Positions 39,822-48,492 of a stretch of 64,000 nucleotides of DNA are shown here, piece after piece. This stretch comes from Aestuariirhabdus haliotis (GTDB lineage Bacteria > Pseudomonadota > Gammaproteobacteria > Pseudomonadales > Aestuariirhabdaceae), in NCBI RefSeq assembly GCF_023509475.1, contig NZ_JAKSDZ010000006.1, forward strand, positions 62,001 to 126,000, given 5' to 3'. The translations under genes were made by a program, and so were the position numbers. Position 1 is the stretch's first letter; every line of letters begins with the position of its first letter. The notes below the pieces were generated by a model. That model had not been told where the DNA came from, did no database searches, and saw only the letters and a program-made list of their open reading frames with translations.

Positions 39822-41120
39822 CTAGTAGTTCTGGCCGGAGCACTTATTGGTTTTGACGTTGTAGTTACCGCAGGACAGCGGTGCACGCCAATCAGAGATA
39901 ATATCCTTGGAACCGGACAAGAAGTCAGACCAGGCATCACCCAATACGGTACCGTTGGTTTCCCAAACGACCTGGAATTGACCGTCTTCCTGGATTTCAC
40001 CGATCAATACCGGCTTGGTGATATGGTGGTTCGGAGCCATAGTGGCATAACCACCGGTCAGGTTTGGCACGCTAACACCAATGATCGCATCCTGAACCGC
40101 CGAAGGATCAGTGGTACCCGCCTTTTCTACCGCTTTAACCCACATATTGAAACCAATGTAATGGGCTTCCATCGGGTCATTGGTTACGCGGGCATCATCT
40201 TTGATGTAAGCATGCCAGCTGTCGATAAAGGCATCGTTGTGATCCGACTCGACACTCATAAAGTAATTCCAGGCCGCAAGGTGACCAACCAGGGGCTTGG
40301 TATCGATACCGGAAAGCTCCTCTTCACCGACCGAGAACGCCACCACGGGAATGTCTTCCGCGGAGATACCCTGATTACCCAACTCCTTGTAGAAGGGAAC
40401 GTTGGCATCACCATTGATGGTAGAAACGACTGCGGTTTTCTTGCCCGCACTGCCGAATTTTTTCACATCGGAAACGATGCTCTGCCAATCTGAATGACCA
40501 AAGGGTGTGTAGTTGATCATGATATCGCTTTCAGCCACACCGTTGGCTTTCAGATAAGCTTCGAGGATTTTGTTGGTGGTACGTGGGTAAACATAGTCGG
40601 TACCCGCCAGTACCCAACGCTCAACGCCCAGTTCGTTTTTCAGATAATCTACCGCAGGAATAGCCTGCTGGTTTGGCGCCGCACCGGTGTAGAAAACATT
40701 TTTAGAGGATTCCTCACCTTCGTACTGAACGGGATAAAACATAATGCTATCCAGCTCTTCAATGACCGGCAGTACGGACTTACGAGAAACCGAGGTCCAG
40801 GCACCGAAGATAACGTCTACTTTTTCTTTTTCGATCAGCTCGCGGGCTTTCTCGGCAAACAATGGCCAGTTAGAAGCTGGATCGACCACAACGGCTTCCA
40901 GCTGCTTGCCCAGCACGCCACCCTTGGCATTTTGATCGGCTACCAGCATCTCCATGGTGTCTTTCAGCGTGGTTTCACTGATCGCCATGGTTCCGGAGAG
41001 TGAATGCAGCACCCCAACTTTGATGGTATCGGCGGCGATGGCCATACTGCTGCCAGCGACCATAACGCTGGTACCTAGCGCCAGCAATGTCTTTTTAAAC
41101 GTGACTCGAGAGAATCCCAT
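39822..41120 (-). CDS. urtA: Urea ABC transporter substrate-binding protein UrtA
   Basis: 433 residues. Signal peptide MGFSRVTFKKTLLALGTSVMVAGSSMAIAA, then the Peripla_BP_5 fold. UrtA-type blocks: TIKVGVLHSLSGTMAISETTLKD, FGAWTSVSRKSVLPVIEELDSIMFYPVQYEGEE, VLAGTDYVYPRTTNKI and the Cys-containing tail RAPLSCGNYNVKTNKC. The ATG at 41120 has AGGAG 5 nt upstream and yields the signal peptide; the longer open frame does not. It is the first gene of urtABCDE. Confidence 0.97.
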   Translation of the reverse strand: MGFSRVTFKKTLLALGTSVMVAGSSMAIAADTIKVGVLHSLSGTMAISETTLKDTMEMLVADQNAKGGVLGKQLEAVVVDPASNWPLFAEKARELIEKEKVDVIFGAWTSVSRKSVLPVIEELDSIMFYPVQYEGEESSKNVFYTGAAPNQQAIPAVDYLKNELGVERWVLAGTDYVYPRTTNKILEAYLKANGVAESDIMINYTPFGHSDWQSIVSDVKKFGSAGKKTAVVSTINGDANVPFYKELGNQGISAEDIPVVAFSVGEEELSGIDTKPLVGHLAAWNYFMSVESDHNDAFIDSWHAYIKDDARVTNDPMEAHYIGFNMWVKAVEKAGTTDPSAVQDAIIGVSVPNLTGGYATMAPNHHITKPVLIGEIQEDGQFQVVWETNGTVLGDAWSDFLSGSKDIISDWRAPLSCGNYNVKTNKCSGQNY

Positions 41121-41192
41121 AGTAACTCCTGTCCTATCGATTATTTGATTATTGGTTTTCGATACTGCAACCCAACTGGTCACATCGATAAA

Positions 41193-41208
41193 TGCAAAGG
41201 ACAGACCA
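41193..41208 (-). promoter_or_regulatory. Sigma-54-type promoter of the urt operon
   Basis: On the minus strand this reads TGGTCTGTCCTTTGCA, with GG and GC 10 bp apart. The predicted start site near 41182 gives a leader of about 60 nt to urtA. Confidence 0.55.
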
Positions 41209-41354
41209 ACAACGATAAAACGCTCTAGCACGCAGTTATTAAAGGGATATGACAGTTTCTTATAATGACAGACTAAGCCTGCAAGCACCGAATCGGAGCA
41301 ATCATTTGGTGCGGCGCCCTAAATGCGGGCAAAACAGAAAGTGAGTGTTTTTCT

Positions 41355-41369
41355 GCACAGATATAGTGC
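41355..41369. promoter_or_regulatory. NtrC-like dyad upstream of urtA
   Basis: GCAC-N7-GTGC, about 170-190 bp upstream of the predicted urtA start site. A looser GCACC...GGTGC pair (about 41286-41313) lies between. A perfect 7-1-7 palindrome, ATGGCCACTGGCCAT, sits at 41386-41400. Confidence 0.45.
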
Positions 41370-41423
41370 GAGCAAATCAAAACATATGGCCACTGGCCAT
41401 TGGCTCTGCCGAGTTAAAGATCA

Positions 41424-41885
41424 TTAAATGATCCCCGCCTCCAAACCTACCGCCATGGCCATGCCCAACTCACGACACTGATCGACAAAGGCCGGATCGA
41501 AGTCCCCACGACAGATCAAGGGTTCCTGAACCGGCCGCCAACGCAGTCCGGTGGTAATGCTATCAACAGCCCGTCGAGTCCCCGTACCATCATGGCCGGC
41601 CCGAATGTACAGGGCATAGGGCAAACCCTGCTTCACTTCGAGACAAGGGTAATAAATACGGTCGAAGAAATCCTTCAGGGCTCCACTCATATAACCCAGG
41701 TTTTCTGTGGTGCCCAAAATCAGGGCATCGGCTTGCAAAACATCCTCGGCAGTCGCCTGCAGCGGCGGGATATGACACACCTGAATTCCCGGGGCCTCAC
41801 TTTGCGCCCCTTGCAGAACCGCATCGGCCAATATTTGAGTATTGGGCGACGGTGCATGCGCAACAATCAACAGGATTTTGGTCAT
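41424..41885 (-). CDS. Flavodoxin-like NAD(P)H-dependent oxidoreductase
   Basis: 153 residues, one flavodoxin-fold domain. The phosphate-binding loop is HAPSPNTQILADAV and the isoalloxazine contacts are probably in LGTTENLGYMSGALKDFFDRIYYP. A small cytoplasmic FMN-binding reductase; the substrate is unknown. It sits about 300 bp upstream of urtA on the same strand, but the regulatory region between suggests separate transcription. Confidence 0.85.
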   Translation of the reverse strand: MTKILLIVAHAPSPNTQILADAVLQGAQSEAPGIQVCHIPPLQATAEDVLQADALILGTTENLGYMSGALKDFFDRIYYPCLEVKQGLPYALYIRAGHDGTGTRRAVDSITTGLRWRPVQEPLICRGDFDPAFVDQCRELGMAMAVGLEAGII

Positions 41886-42001
41886 CGTCTTAACTCTCCG
41901 AAAAACGGCGCGAATTAATTTACTATCTATCTTTTGAAAGCGGTCTTTTTTAGCGCCCCCTGTTCACGGACCTCAACCCCGGGGTATTAACAGGGTAGCT
42001 G

Positions 42002-42907
42002 TCAGGGCAGTGTTTTACCCTGTGCCGCTTTCTGCCGCAGTCGTCCCCCGAACAGATTGATGCCCAGCCCCAGCATCACCATGGCAATACCAAACCATTG
42101 CAGACTATTAAGCGTTTCATTGAGCAACCGTTCTGCAAAGAGCAAACCGACCACAGGCACCAACAAGGTTAAAGGTGCCACCACCCCCGGAGAATAACGG
42201 GTCAACAGTCCGCCCCAAACCCTGTAACCAAATATCGTAGCGACAAAAGCCAGGTAAATCAGTACCAGTATCGACTTCACACCCAACCCCGTCAGGCTGG
42301 ACTCTATGAGCGCTGCTCCCTCAAGATAGTAGGACAGGATAAAAAAGGGCACAGGCGGTATCAAGGCACCCCAAACCACAAGCCCCATCAGATTGGCGCT
42401 ACCCATAGAGCCAATATGACGATTGATGATATTCCCCAGCCCCCAGCAAGCAGCCGCGCCAATCGTTAAAACGAACCCAATAAGGCTCATATTCCCTGCA
42501 TCGCCCCCCTGTAAGGCCAGCACCAATAACCCCGCACTGGCCACCAGTATGCACAACCATTGCTCGAGGCGTGGCGGCTCCCCCATCAACAGGGCCGCAA
42601 ATAGCAGAGTAAAGAGTACCTGGGCTTGCAGCACCAATGAGGCGAGTCCGGCGGGCATTCCCAAATGCATCCCCGCAAACAACAGGGCAAACTGACCAAA
42701 ACTGATGGTTATGCCGTAGGCAAACAACCATTTCAGGGCTATTTTGGGCGGCGCGATAAACAATATCGCAGGAAAGGCAACCAGGGCGAAACGCAGCCCG
42801 CCCAGCAGCATCGGCGGCATTGTGTCCAGGCCCCAATGAATCACGATAAAGTTAAAGCCCCAGGCCATCACGACCATCAGGGCTAACAGCCAATCCCTCA
42901 GAACCAC
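42002..42907 (-). CDS. eamA: EamA family DMT exporter
   Basis: About 301 residues, ten transmembrane helices, two EamA domains. It resembles E. coli EamA, the cysteine/O-acetylserine exporter (299 residues), throughout: AWGFNF[IV]VI, PPMLLGGLRFALVAFPAI, ITISFGQFALLFAG and GMPAGLASLVLQAQ. The start is taken as GTG at 42907 because AAGGAGG lies 6 nt upstream and this aligns with the E. coli start. An ATG 7 codons earlier (42928) would place that ribosome-binding site inside the gene. Divergent from the CbiM-like gene. Confidence 0.88.
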   Translation of the reverse strand: MVLRDWLLALMVVMAWGFNFIVIHWGLDTMPPMLLGGLRFALVAFPAILFIAPPKIALKWLFAYGITISFGQFALLFAGMHLGMPAGLASLVLQAQVLFTLLFAALLMGEPPRLEQWLCILVASAGLLVLALQGGDAGNMSLIGFVLTIGAAACWGLGNIINRHIGSMGSANLMGLVVWGALIPPVPFFILSYYLEGAALIESSLTGLGVKSILVLIYLAFVATIFGYRVWGGLLTRYSPGVVAPLTLLVPVVGLLFAERLLNETLNSLQWFGIAMVMLGLGINLFGGRLRQKAAQGKTLP

Positions 42908-43178
42908 AACTGACCTCCTTGGTGTCATCAGCCAAAACGGGGGATATGGCCATCCCGCCAAGCTATTCGGCGCTGTCGCACCATGGTAACGACTTTGACG
43001 ATAAGGAGACAGCCAGGCATGAAGAAGATTCAAGCCAGGATGAGTAGCCGACACTCCCTTCGCGGGCTGGATACTGGTAAGCTTTGCGCCATAATTGATT
43101 GAGACATTTCAACGACAACCCGCATCATTCGGCCTTACCCTGCAAACGGATAATGCGCCCCCGCCATGGAGATAAAAC

Positions 43179-43847
43179 ATGCACATCGAACCCGGCTTTG
43201 TTGCCCCTGTAAAGGTAATTGCTGCCAACGTAATAACCGTTTCGTTATTGGTTTTTTACGTTAGACAGTACCTGTTTAGCCTGTCATCACTGGCGGTTCA
43301 GATTCCTCGTATGCTACTGGCTGCGGGCTTCTTCTCGTTATTTATGCAGAGTTACAGCGTCCCTGTCGGTCCCTCGGAGTTGCACTTTGTTGGTGCCATG
43401 GCCATCTATCTGACACTGGGCTTTATCCCTACCCTGATCGGTTTTGCCTTCGGACTGCTGATGCAGGGATTATTGTTCGATCCAGGCGACCTGGCTCACC
43501 TGGCGATTAACAGCCTGTCCCTGATGCTGCCACTGATCAGTGTCCACTTCCTGGCCGGCCGCCATTACCTTAGCGGCGAACGTACCACCAGTATCACGCA
43601 GATTGTTAAACTGGACGCCATCTACTATTCGGGGGTCACTGGCATGGTGGGTTTCTGGCTCGCAATCAGCGATGTCGCCACGCCACTGAACGCCTGGATG
43701 AGCTTTGCAGCCTCCTATTTGATCATTGTGATGCTGGAACCTCTGGTATCGATTGCAGCCGTTAAACTGCTTAAAGCCTTCGACCACTCTCCCCTGATCA
43801 AGCGCTTCTTCTCGGTGCAGAAGCTGCAGCTGAACAAGCCTGTATAA
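43179..43847 (+). CDS. CbiM-like energy-coupling factor permease (Ni/Co uptake)
   Basis: 222 residues, about six hydrophobic helices. The N-terminus MHIEPGFV matches the CbiM/NikM family, where the terminal Met-His amine and His side chains bind Ni2+ or Co2+. The central blocks VPVGPSELHFVGAMAIYLTLGFIPTLIGFAFGLLMQGLLFDPGDLAHLAINSLSL also fit. No ATPase (CbiO) or CbiQ is encoded in the window. Stand-alone copies of this kind are common in marine gammaproteobacteria. Placement two genes from urea transport and urease, a nickel enzyme, suggests nickel supply. Metal choice is inference. Confidence 0.87.
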   Translation: MHIEPGFVAPVKVIAANVITVSLLVFYVRQYLFSLSSLAVQIPRMLLAAGFFSLFMQSYSVPVGPSELHFVGAMAIYLTLGFIPTLIGFAFGLLMQGLLFDPGDLAHLAINSLSLMLPLISVHFLAGRHYLSGERTTSITQIVKLDAIYYSGVTGMVGFWLAISDVATPLNAWMSFAASYLIIVMLEPLVSIAAVKLLKAFDHSPLIKRFFSVQKLQLNKPV

Positions 43848-43855
43848 GCGTTTTC

Positions 43856-43891
43856 TCAATACGCAACTGCCACTGTACAGTTGCGTATTGA
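43856..43891 (+). terminator. Hairpin after the CbiM-like gene
   Basis: Perfect 14-bp stem TCAATACGCAACTG/CAGTTGCGTATTGA with an 8-nt loop, 8 bp past the stop. There is no T-run, so it may act in termination or RNA stability. Confidence 0.6.
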
Positions 43892-44047
43892 ACCGGCCTT
43901 ATACCCTGCCTTAATCGCCTTTCCGTCACGCCCTTTTCATATTTTCTGCCCAAACCATTCACGCTGGCCCTGCAGTACTCGTAGCCTTTGCGTCATTACT
44001 TGGCCGTTAATCAAGATCAGAAAGAGCCGCGCAAACTTCACAATCTA

Positions 44048-44079
44048 TATGGCACCTCTGATTAATCAGAGGTGCCATA
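44048..44079. repeat. Palindrome made of two head-to-head GGCACCTCTGA ends
   Basis: TATGGCACCTCTGA and its exact complement, separated by TTAA. The same GGCACCTCTG recurs at 45320, directly after the araC-type gene. This looks like paired insertion-element ends or a MITE remnant. Confidence 0.6.
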
Positions 44080-44419
44080 AGTAATAACATCAAATATTTT
44101 AGAAAGACTACGTATAGATACGTACGAATAATTGCCATCTAATAGTACTAATATGGGTAGTAGTTTATACAAACTTACATACTAGCCAGTCGACTGCAGT
44201 GGAAGCTCTGTATTTGACGCCAAGGTGACTCTGAACCATTCAGGACTGCGGATACGTCTGGTGAACCACGAGGTCCAGGTTTATTCTGGATTGCAGCATG
44301 TTTATTACCAGAAAGTTGAAGCATTTCAAGCAAGCGTAACAAAGAGTCTGGAATGGCCCGGAATGTGCCCATAGAACAGCTTATAAGCGGAGTTTCAACC
44401 AGCAGGCGGAGTCCTCTCA

Positions 44420-45319
44420 ATGTCATCACGCATTAAAGCCAAAACCTTCGATTTTTCTCTTTTCGACATTCACCGAAACATCGATGCTCATGAAAAAATG
44501 ACCTATTGCGCTGATTACATACTGATCAAACCCAACGATAACTCCTGCCGTATTGAGCTGTCCCTCAAAAGTGGCCGCCTGCAAAAAGGCGAACTACTAT
44601 TACTGTCCCCCTTAACCCCTTTCAAATTATCTTACGACAAACAGTGCAAGGATCATTTACGGTGCGATGCCCTGCACTTTCGCTTAAACAGCCTGGGTCA
44701 AACCTTTATCGACAGCGTCCAATTTAAACCCATTATGGACATGCTCGAACGACCTACCAACGCCCAACTCTTTCATGCCCTGGAACCCGAATGTTTTGAT
44801 CTGATTGCGAAATTTAATAACACCTTTGCCTTTTCCCAGGTTATCTATTTACTTCAATTGCTGGAGAATCTTTCCAAAGCAGAAATTTTGAACCGGGAGT
44901 TCGATCAAGAACAGGAAATCACCAGTAACCAGCGCATAGAAGACCGGATTCAGACGGCCATTAACTACATTAAGGAGAATTTGTCCGAGCCCTTAATGAT
45001 CAGGGATGTCGCCAGAAAACTGAATATGGCTGACAGTACCTTCTCCCGTTTTTTTCACAACAATACCGGAAAAACCTTTCGCCAATTCGTTATCGAACAA
45101 CGCATTCACTATGCGGCCAAACAATTGATCTCGACCGATTTGAGTATTTCCACCATCAGCACCGATGCCGGATTTCTATCGTTGTCCAATTTCAATTCAA
45201 AATTTAAAGTCCAGTTTAATGCCACACCTCGAGAATATCGCGCAAAGCGTATCAACCTCAGAGAGAACATCGATAATCAACTCTGCGTTGAAGGCCAGCT
45301 CAACAACCTCAACTCTTAA
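44420..45319 (+). CDS. AraC family transcriptional regulator
   Basis: 299 residues. An N-terminal sensor of ~170 residues without a recognised ligand domain is followed by the AraC DNA-binding domain at ~185-280: two helix-turn-helices, LMIRDVARKLNMADSTFSRFFHNNTGKTFRQFVIEQRIHYA and ISTISTDAGFLSLSNFNSKFKVQFNATPREYR. The C-terminal ~25 residues after the domain are polar. It faces the symporter-DMT operon convergently and is the only regulator in the amidinotransferase neighbourhood, so it may control it. It is bordered on both sides by GGCACCTCTG motifs, and its stop codon abuts the right one. Confidence 0.93.
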   Translation: MSSRIKAKTFDFSLFDIHRNIDAHEKMTYCADYILIKPNDNSCRIELSLKSGRLQKGELLLLSPLTPFKLSYDKQCKDHLRCDALHFRLNSLGQTFIDSVQFKPIMDMLERPTNAQLFHALEPECFDLIAKFNNTFAFSQVIYLLQLLENLSKAEILNREFDQEQEITSNQRIEDRIQTAINYIKENLSEPLMIRDVARKLNMADSTFSRFFHNNTGKTFRQFVIEQRIHYAAKQLISTDLSISTISTDAGFLSLSNFNSKFKVQFNATPREYRAKRINLRENIDNQLCVEGQLNNLNS

Positions 45320-45467
45320 GGCACCTCTGTTTCATTCAGCTAGATCTCTGCGGATCCTGAAAATGATTTTTATCAAGGCGAAGCTCGACGCAGTAGCCCC
45401 ATCAATATCTGCAGGCTTGATGGTTAATCCAGGATTCACAAAAGCAGCAACCAGACACCCTGACAAG
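45320..45467. repeat. Possible insertion-element end
   Basis: Starts with GGCACCTCTGTTTCATTCAG one base after the araC stop, matching the palindrome arms at 44048-44079. The remaining bases up to the symporter stop are non-coding. No matching opposite end or transposase is found, so at most half an element remains. Confidence 0.35.
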
Positions 45468-46943
45468 TCAGCGAGTACCCAGGGACTCAAGACCCTCTTT
45501 GGAGTTCTTCGCCAGAAGGCTCGTCATCCAGACGACAAGAGCATAGGAAGCACAAGCAATAGCCGATGCATACAACGGCGCTTCCATCCATCCTAATTCG
45601 AAGAACAGGAATAAAATTGTGGCCGCACCAAAACCCGTCAACATCGAAATCAGCGCTGCATAGATATTGCCTTTAATGAAATGGGACAGTAGTACCGGAG
45701 CTATCAGGGCAGCCATCAACGTGCCGGAACCCAATATAGCCAGCATCGATAACATCACCGGTGGTGCATAGAGCATCCCCAAGAACCCCACCATGCCGAG
45801 CAACCAGACGGCAGAACGATTAATTCGCAGCAACCAGGTTTCGGACAGGTCCGTTTTAGAAAACAATGACTGGCGAAGATCATGAGAAACCGCGCTGGAA
45901 ATCGCATGCAACACCGAATTGGCCGTCGATTTCATGGCAAACAGGATAAACAGTGTAATGATGGCCGCCGCCATGGGCGACATAAAGGTGTTAAGAAACA
46001 CGGGCATGGCCTGATCAGGATTTTCCAGTCCAGGCACCTTCAGCCGCGTATAAATACCCACCAGAGGCACCAGGCTTAACAGGCACGCCATGGGCGTCAT
46101 ATAGGCAATCACGTGATGAAGCTTGGTCTTTTTGGACAAAGCCATGAAACGAACGGCCATAAACGGCAACGTTGTCGCGTAGATAAAAGCATAAGGAAGA
46201 ATAAAGGCCACGTGCCAGACCGTTGAGCCGTAGGGGCCAGAGTCGGTGGGCTCAAGTAATGTCTTGTCCATCGCATGAACCTGATCGAGCAGTTCAAACA
46301 GGGGAATATCGAGAAAAATCTTACCAACAATAACCAGAGCCGAAATACACATGCCCATTACCATGATGGCATCGGTAAAGGCAACGGCGGCCAACCCACC
46401 AATCGAGGTGTATAGCATGATGATGGCGATCAGAATCAAGGATGCGGTTTGCGGTTCAATTTCCAGCCACTGCCCCGCCAACAAGCCCAGCGCTTTGATT
46501 TGCCCTACCAGGAAAACCAGCAGCAGAACAATACTGACCAAGGCGGCCACCGTCTGAGTCAAACGTTTGATACTGGCAGGGCCATCGTGAATATTCACAA
46601 TGTATTCGGGGATGGTGAGGCTGCCCATTTTCTGGGCTTTCTCTCGTAAGAAGCGTGCACATAACAACACGGCCAAGACCATGGCGGGAGCAAAAAAGAA
46701 GTTACCCAGTAACTCTATGGCGCCATATTTGTACGCCATTCCAGGGGAACCCATAAACCCCCAACCTGAGAACCCGGTTGCCACAATGGTAGCGGCCCCA
46801 ATAAAGGGGCCGAGTCCACCGGCGGCCAGAAGGAAGCCGCCTTCGCCACTTTTCATTTGGATGACTTTGTTGCTGTATACCGCGAGGGCAATCATGATAA
46901 CGACCGTTATCAACAACAGTATCCAATTGAATGCAGTGACCAT
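45468..46943 (-). CDS. Sodium:solute symporter family protein
   Basis: 491 residues, about 13 transmembrane helices, SSS (PutP/PanF-like) family. Features are GFSGWGFMGSPGMAYKYGAIEL near helix 2-3, the Na+-site helix near AIITLFILFAMKSTANSVLHAISSAVSHDL and the family block LYTSIGGLAAVAFTDAIMV. Substrates in this family include proline, pantothenate, urea and other small solutes. It follows the DMT gene by 38 bp, so the 40-residue protein, DMT exporter and symporter form one operon divergent from the amidinotransferase gene. The substrate may be the amidino acceptor or arginine-related, by inference. Confidence 0.92.
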   Translation of the reverse strand: MVTAFNWILLLITVVIMIALAVYSNKVIQMKSGEGGFLLAAGGLGPFIGAATIVATGFSGWGFMGSPGMAYKYGAIELLGNFFFAPAMVLAVLLCARFLREKAQKMGSLTIPEYIVNIHDGPASIKRLTQTVAALVSIVLLLVFLVGQIKALGLLAGQWLEIEPQTASLILIAIIMLYTSIGGLAAVAFTDAIMVMGMCISALVIVGKIFLDIPLFELLDQVHAMDKTLLEPTDSGPYGSTVWHVAFILPYAFIYATTLPFMAVRFMALSKKTKLHHVIAYMTPMACLLSLVPLVGIYTRLKVPGLENPDQAMPVFLNTFMSPMAAAIITLFILFAMKSTANSVLHAISSAVSHDLRQSLFSKTDLSETWLLRINRSAVWLLGMVGFLGMLYAPPVMLSMLAILGSGTLMAALIAPVLLSHFIKGNIYAALISMLTGFGAATILFLFFELGWMEAPLYASAIACASYALVVWMTSLLAKNSKEGLESLGTR

Positions 46944-46981
46944 GACGTCTTCCTTCTTTTGACCGGGTTGCAGTATGGGTA

Positions 46982-47953
46982 TTACTTGGCTGGCTCCTGA
47001 GCCGTAACTGTAGCCGGTACAGCTTCAGCTTCAACCTCAGCAGCATTATTTCTTTTTTTGCGAACAGAATTGATGATCTCACCCATACCGCCGGCAATAA
47101 CCAGAGCGCCACCGATAAACTGCAGGGTCGTCATTGATTCGCTGAACACCATAATACCAATACCGGCACCGACAACAGTCTCAAAGTAGGAGACACAGGC
47201 CAGCTCTGCTGCTTTCAAATGTTTGGCAGCCACAGTCAACAGGCTCAAGGCACCAAAGCCGATAAAGAAGCCCATTGAAATCAACCAGATCCAGGAGCTG
47301 GTATCCATTTCTGCCAACGAGGGTGGGCTGATGACAAAGTAGATTGCAATCGCTAGCGCACCAAACAGGAAGTTGAAGAAGGAGCGAGAATCGGAACCTA
47401 CATCCGTACGATAACGGCTCAGGAACAGGTACATACCGTAACCCAACCCGGAAGCCAGGCCCAGCATATCGCCGATAAAGTTCTCTTTAGAGAAGGACAA
47501 TGTCAGGGTCAATCCACCGGATTCATTAAAGCCTATGATGCCGATAATGAACAAGCAACCAATAAAGACCGCCGTTAATAAGGCCGCAGTGAGTTTGGAT
47601 ATTTTCTCTTTCAAGAAAATTGCTGCCAGTATGGTTGAAATCACAGGACCGGTATAGATGAGGAATACCGCATTTGCCAGGGATGTGTATTTGGTCGCTG
47701 ACACGTAAGCTGCCAGGCATAGACCCAGACAAGCACCACTAGCGATTACCGCCGGCGTTAACTTGGTTGCCTTTAACATTAATGCCTTACCCTGGTAAGA
47801 CATAATCATCAGGATACAGATCGCGCCTACACACATTCGAGTAAAGGCAATTACATCGCCACTGGTATTAATATTACGCGCAAACAGACCGACACAACCC
47901 ATTAGCGCAGCCGAGACTATCATCGTCGAATAGCCTAAAGTTTTAGTATTCAT
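46982..47953 (-). CDS. DMT family (EamA-type) transporter
   Basis: 323 residues, ten transmembrane helices in two EamA repeats (SAALMGCVGLFARNINTSGDVIAFTRM; GFGALSLLTVAAKHLKAAELACVSYFETVVGAGIGIMVFSE). It ends in a basic then acidic/alanine-rich tail (RKKRNNAAEVEAEAVPATVTAQ). Usually metabolite exporters. The ATG at 47953 is preferred (GGGG 5 nt upstream) over a GTG two codons earlier. Lies 26 bp after the 40-codon membrane protein gene and 38 bp before the symporter gene. Confidence 0.92.
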   Translation of the reverse strand: MNTKTLGYSTMIVSAALMGCVGLFARNINTSGDVIAFTRMCVGAICILMIMSYQGKALMLKATKLTPAVIASGACLGLCLAAYVSATKYTSLANAVFLIYTGPVISTILAAIFLKEKISKLTAALLTAVFIGCLFIIGIIGFNESGGLTLTLSFSKENFIGDMLGLASGLGYGMYLFLSRYRTDVGSDSRSFFNFLFGALAIAIYFVISPPSLAEMDTSSWIWLISMGFFIGFGALSLLTVAAKHLKAAELACVSYFETVVGAGIGIMVFSESMTTLQFIGGALVIAGGMGEIINSVRKKRNNAAEVEAEAVPATVTAQEPAK

Positions 47954-47979
47954 AACCACCCCTTTTTTACCGTTTCGAG

Positions 47980-48102
47980 CTAGGATCTATCGCCTTTATG
48001 TGCTTCTTTTATCTTCTGGTGAACCACAACCATAAAGACAAAAACACATAAAATGACGTTACATACGATAAAAGAATCAATTGTCCAGTACCCAGAAAGC
48101 AT
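47980..48102 (-). CDS. 40-residue single-helix membrane protein
   Basis: A short gene found by eye. ATG at 48102 is preceded by a near-perfect ribosome-binding site (AAGGAG, 5 nt spacing). It encodes 40 residues ending at TAG. A short N-terminus (MLSGYWTIDS) is followed by one strongly hydrophobic helix (FIVCNVILCVFVFMVVV) and a basic tail (HQKIKEAHKGDRS), so it should span the inner membrane with the C-terminus in the cytoplasm. It is the first gene of the operon with the DMT transporter (26 bp downstream) and symporter. It may be a small transporter subunit or regulator; no family is recognised. Confidence 0.75.
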   Translation of the reverse strand: MLSGYWTIDSFIVCNVILCVFVFMVVVHQKIKEAHKGDRS

Positions 48103-48492
48103 ATCGACTCCTTACACCGTTTCTCTTGTAAAATCACAGCGCACAGCCTGCTCCTCTACGCTCGTTATTTCTAGCTCTTTTCTGCCAACTACTTGCAGTT
48201 TTATGCTTTAAAAAACATAGCTATAGGTAGTTACCGAAACAGGGAAAGACCTCAGATTTTATCGCGGCAGAAAACAGATATTTTTGGTCAGAAAATCGCT
48301 ATTTATTTTCCACAATAAATCTAAGATGGCTCCACTGATGGAAAACACAGAGACAGAATTTAGCTTTACCTTTCTAAGTAACACCATCTGTAACATCGCA
48401 TCGATTAAGAAACGTTTTTTAGAAAATCGATAAGAACATTTCAAAATATCATGCTGTAGTTTTTTTTAATTGCTATATATTGGAGTTTAGTT
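48103..48492. promoter_or_regulatory. Divergent control region, transporter operon and amidinotransferase
   Basis: 390 bp, AT-rich on the right. A ribosome-binding GGAG lies before the amidinotransferase ATG, with an AT-rich promoter-like stretch (TATATATTGG region) close to it. A 61-codon minus frame inside is not convincing. No clear palindromic operator; a site for the AraC-type regulator is plausible but unmarked. Confidence 0.45.

Larger units (their letters stand above)
43848..44419. other. Gap upstream of araC-type gene
   Basis: 572 bp. It holds the hairpin after the permease gene (43856-43891) and a 14-bp-arm palindrome (44048-44079). The right part (44175-44410) has a weak minus-strand frame that I cannot tie to a family; an eroded transposase end is possible but not supported. 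Confidence 0.45.

Noticed and set aside
44175-44429. Minus-strand frame as a transposase remnant
   Set aside because: No transposase motif could be identified; adjacency to a palindrome is not sufficient.
48190-48215. Sigma-54-like TGGC...GC motif upstream of the transporter operon
   Set aside because: The GG to GC spacing is 9 bp, not 10, and the flanks do not match.
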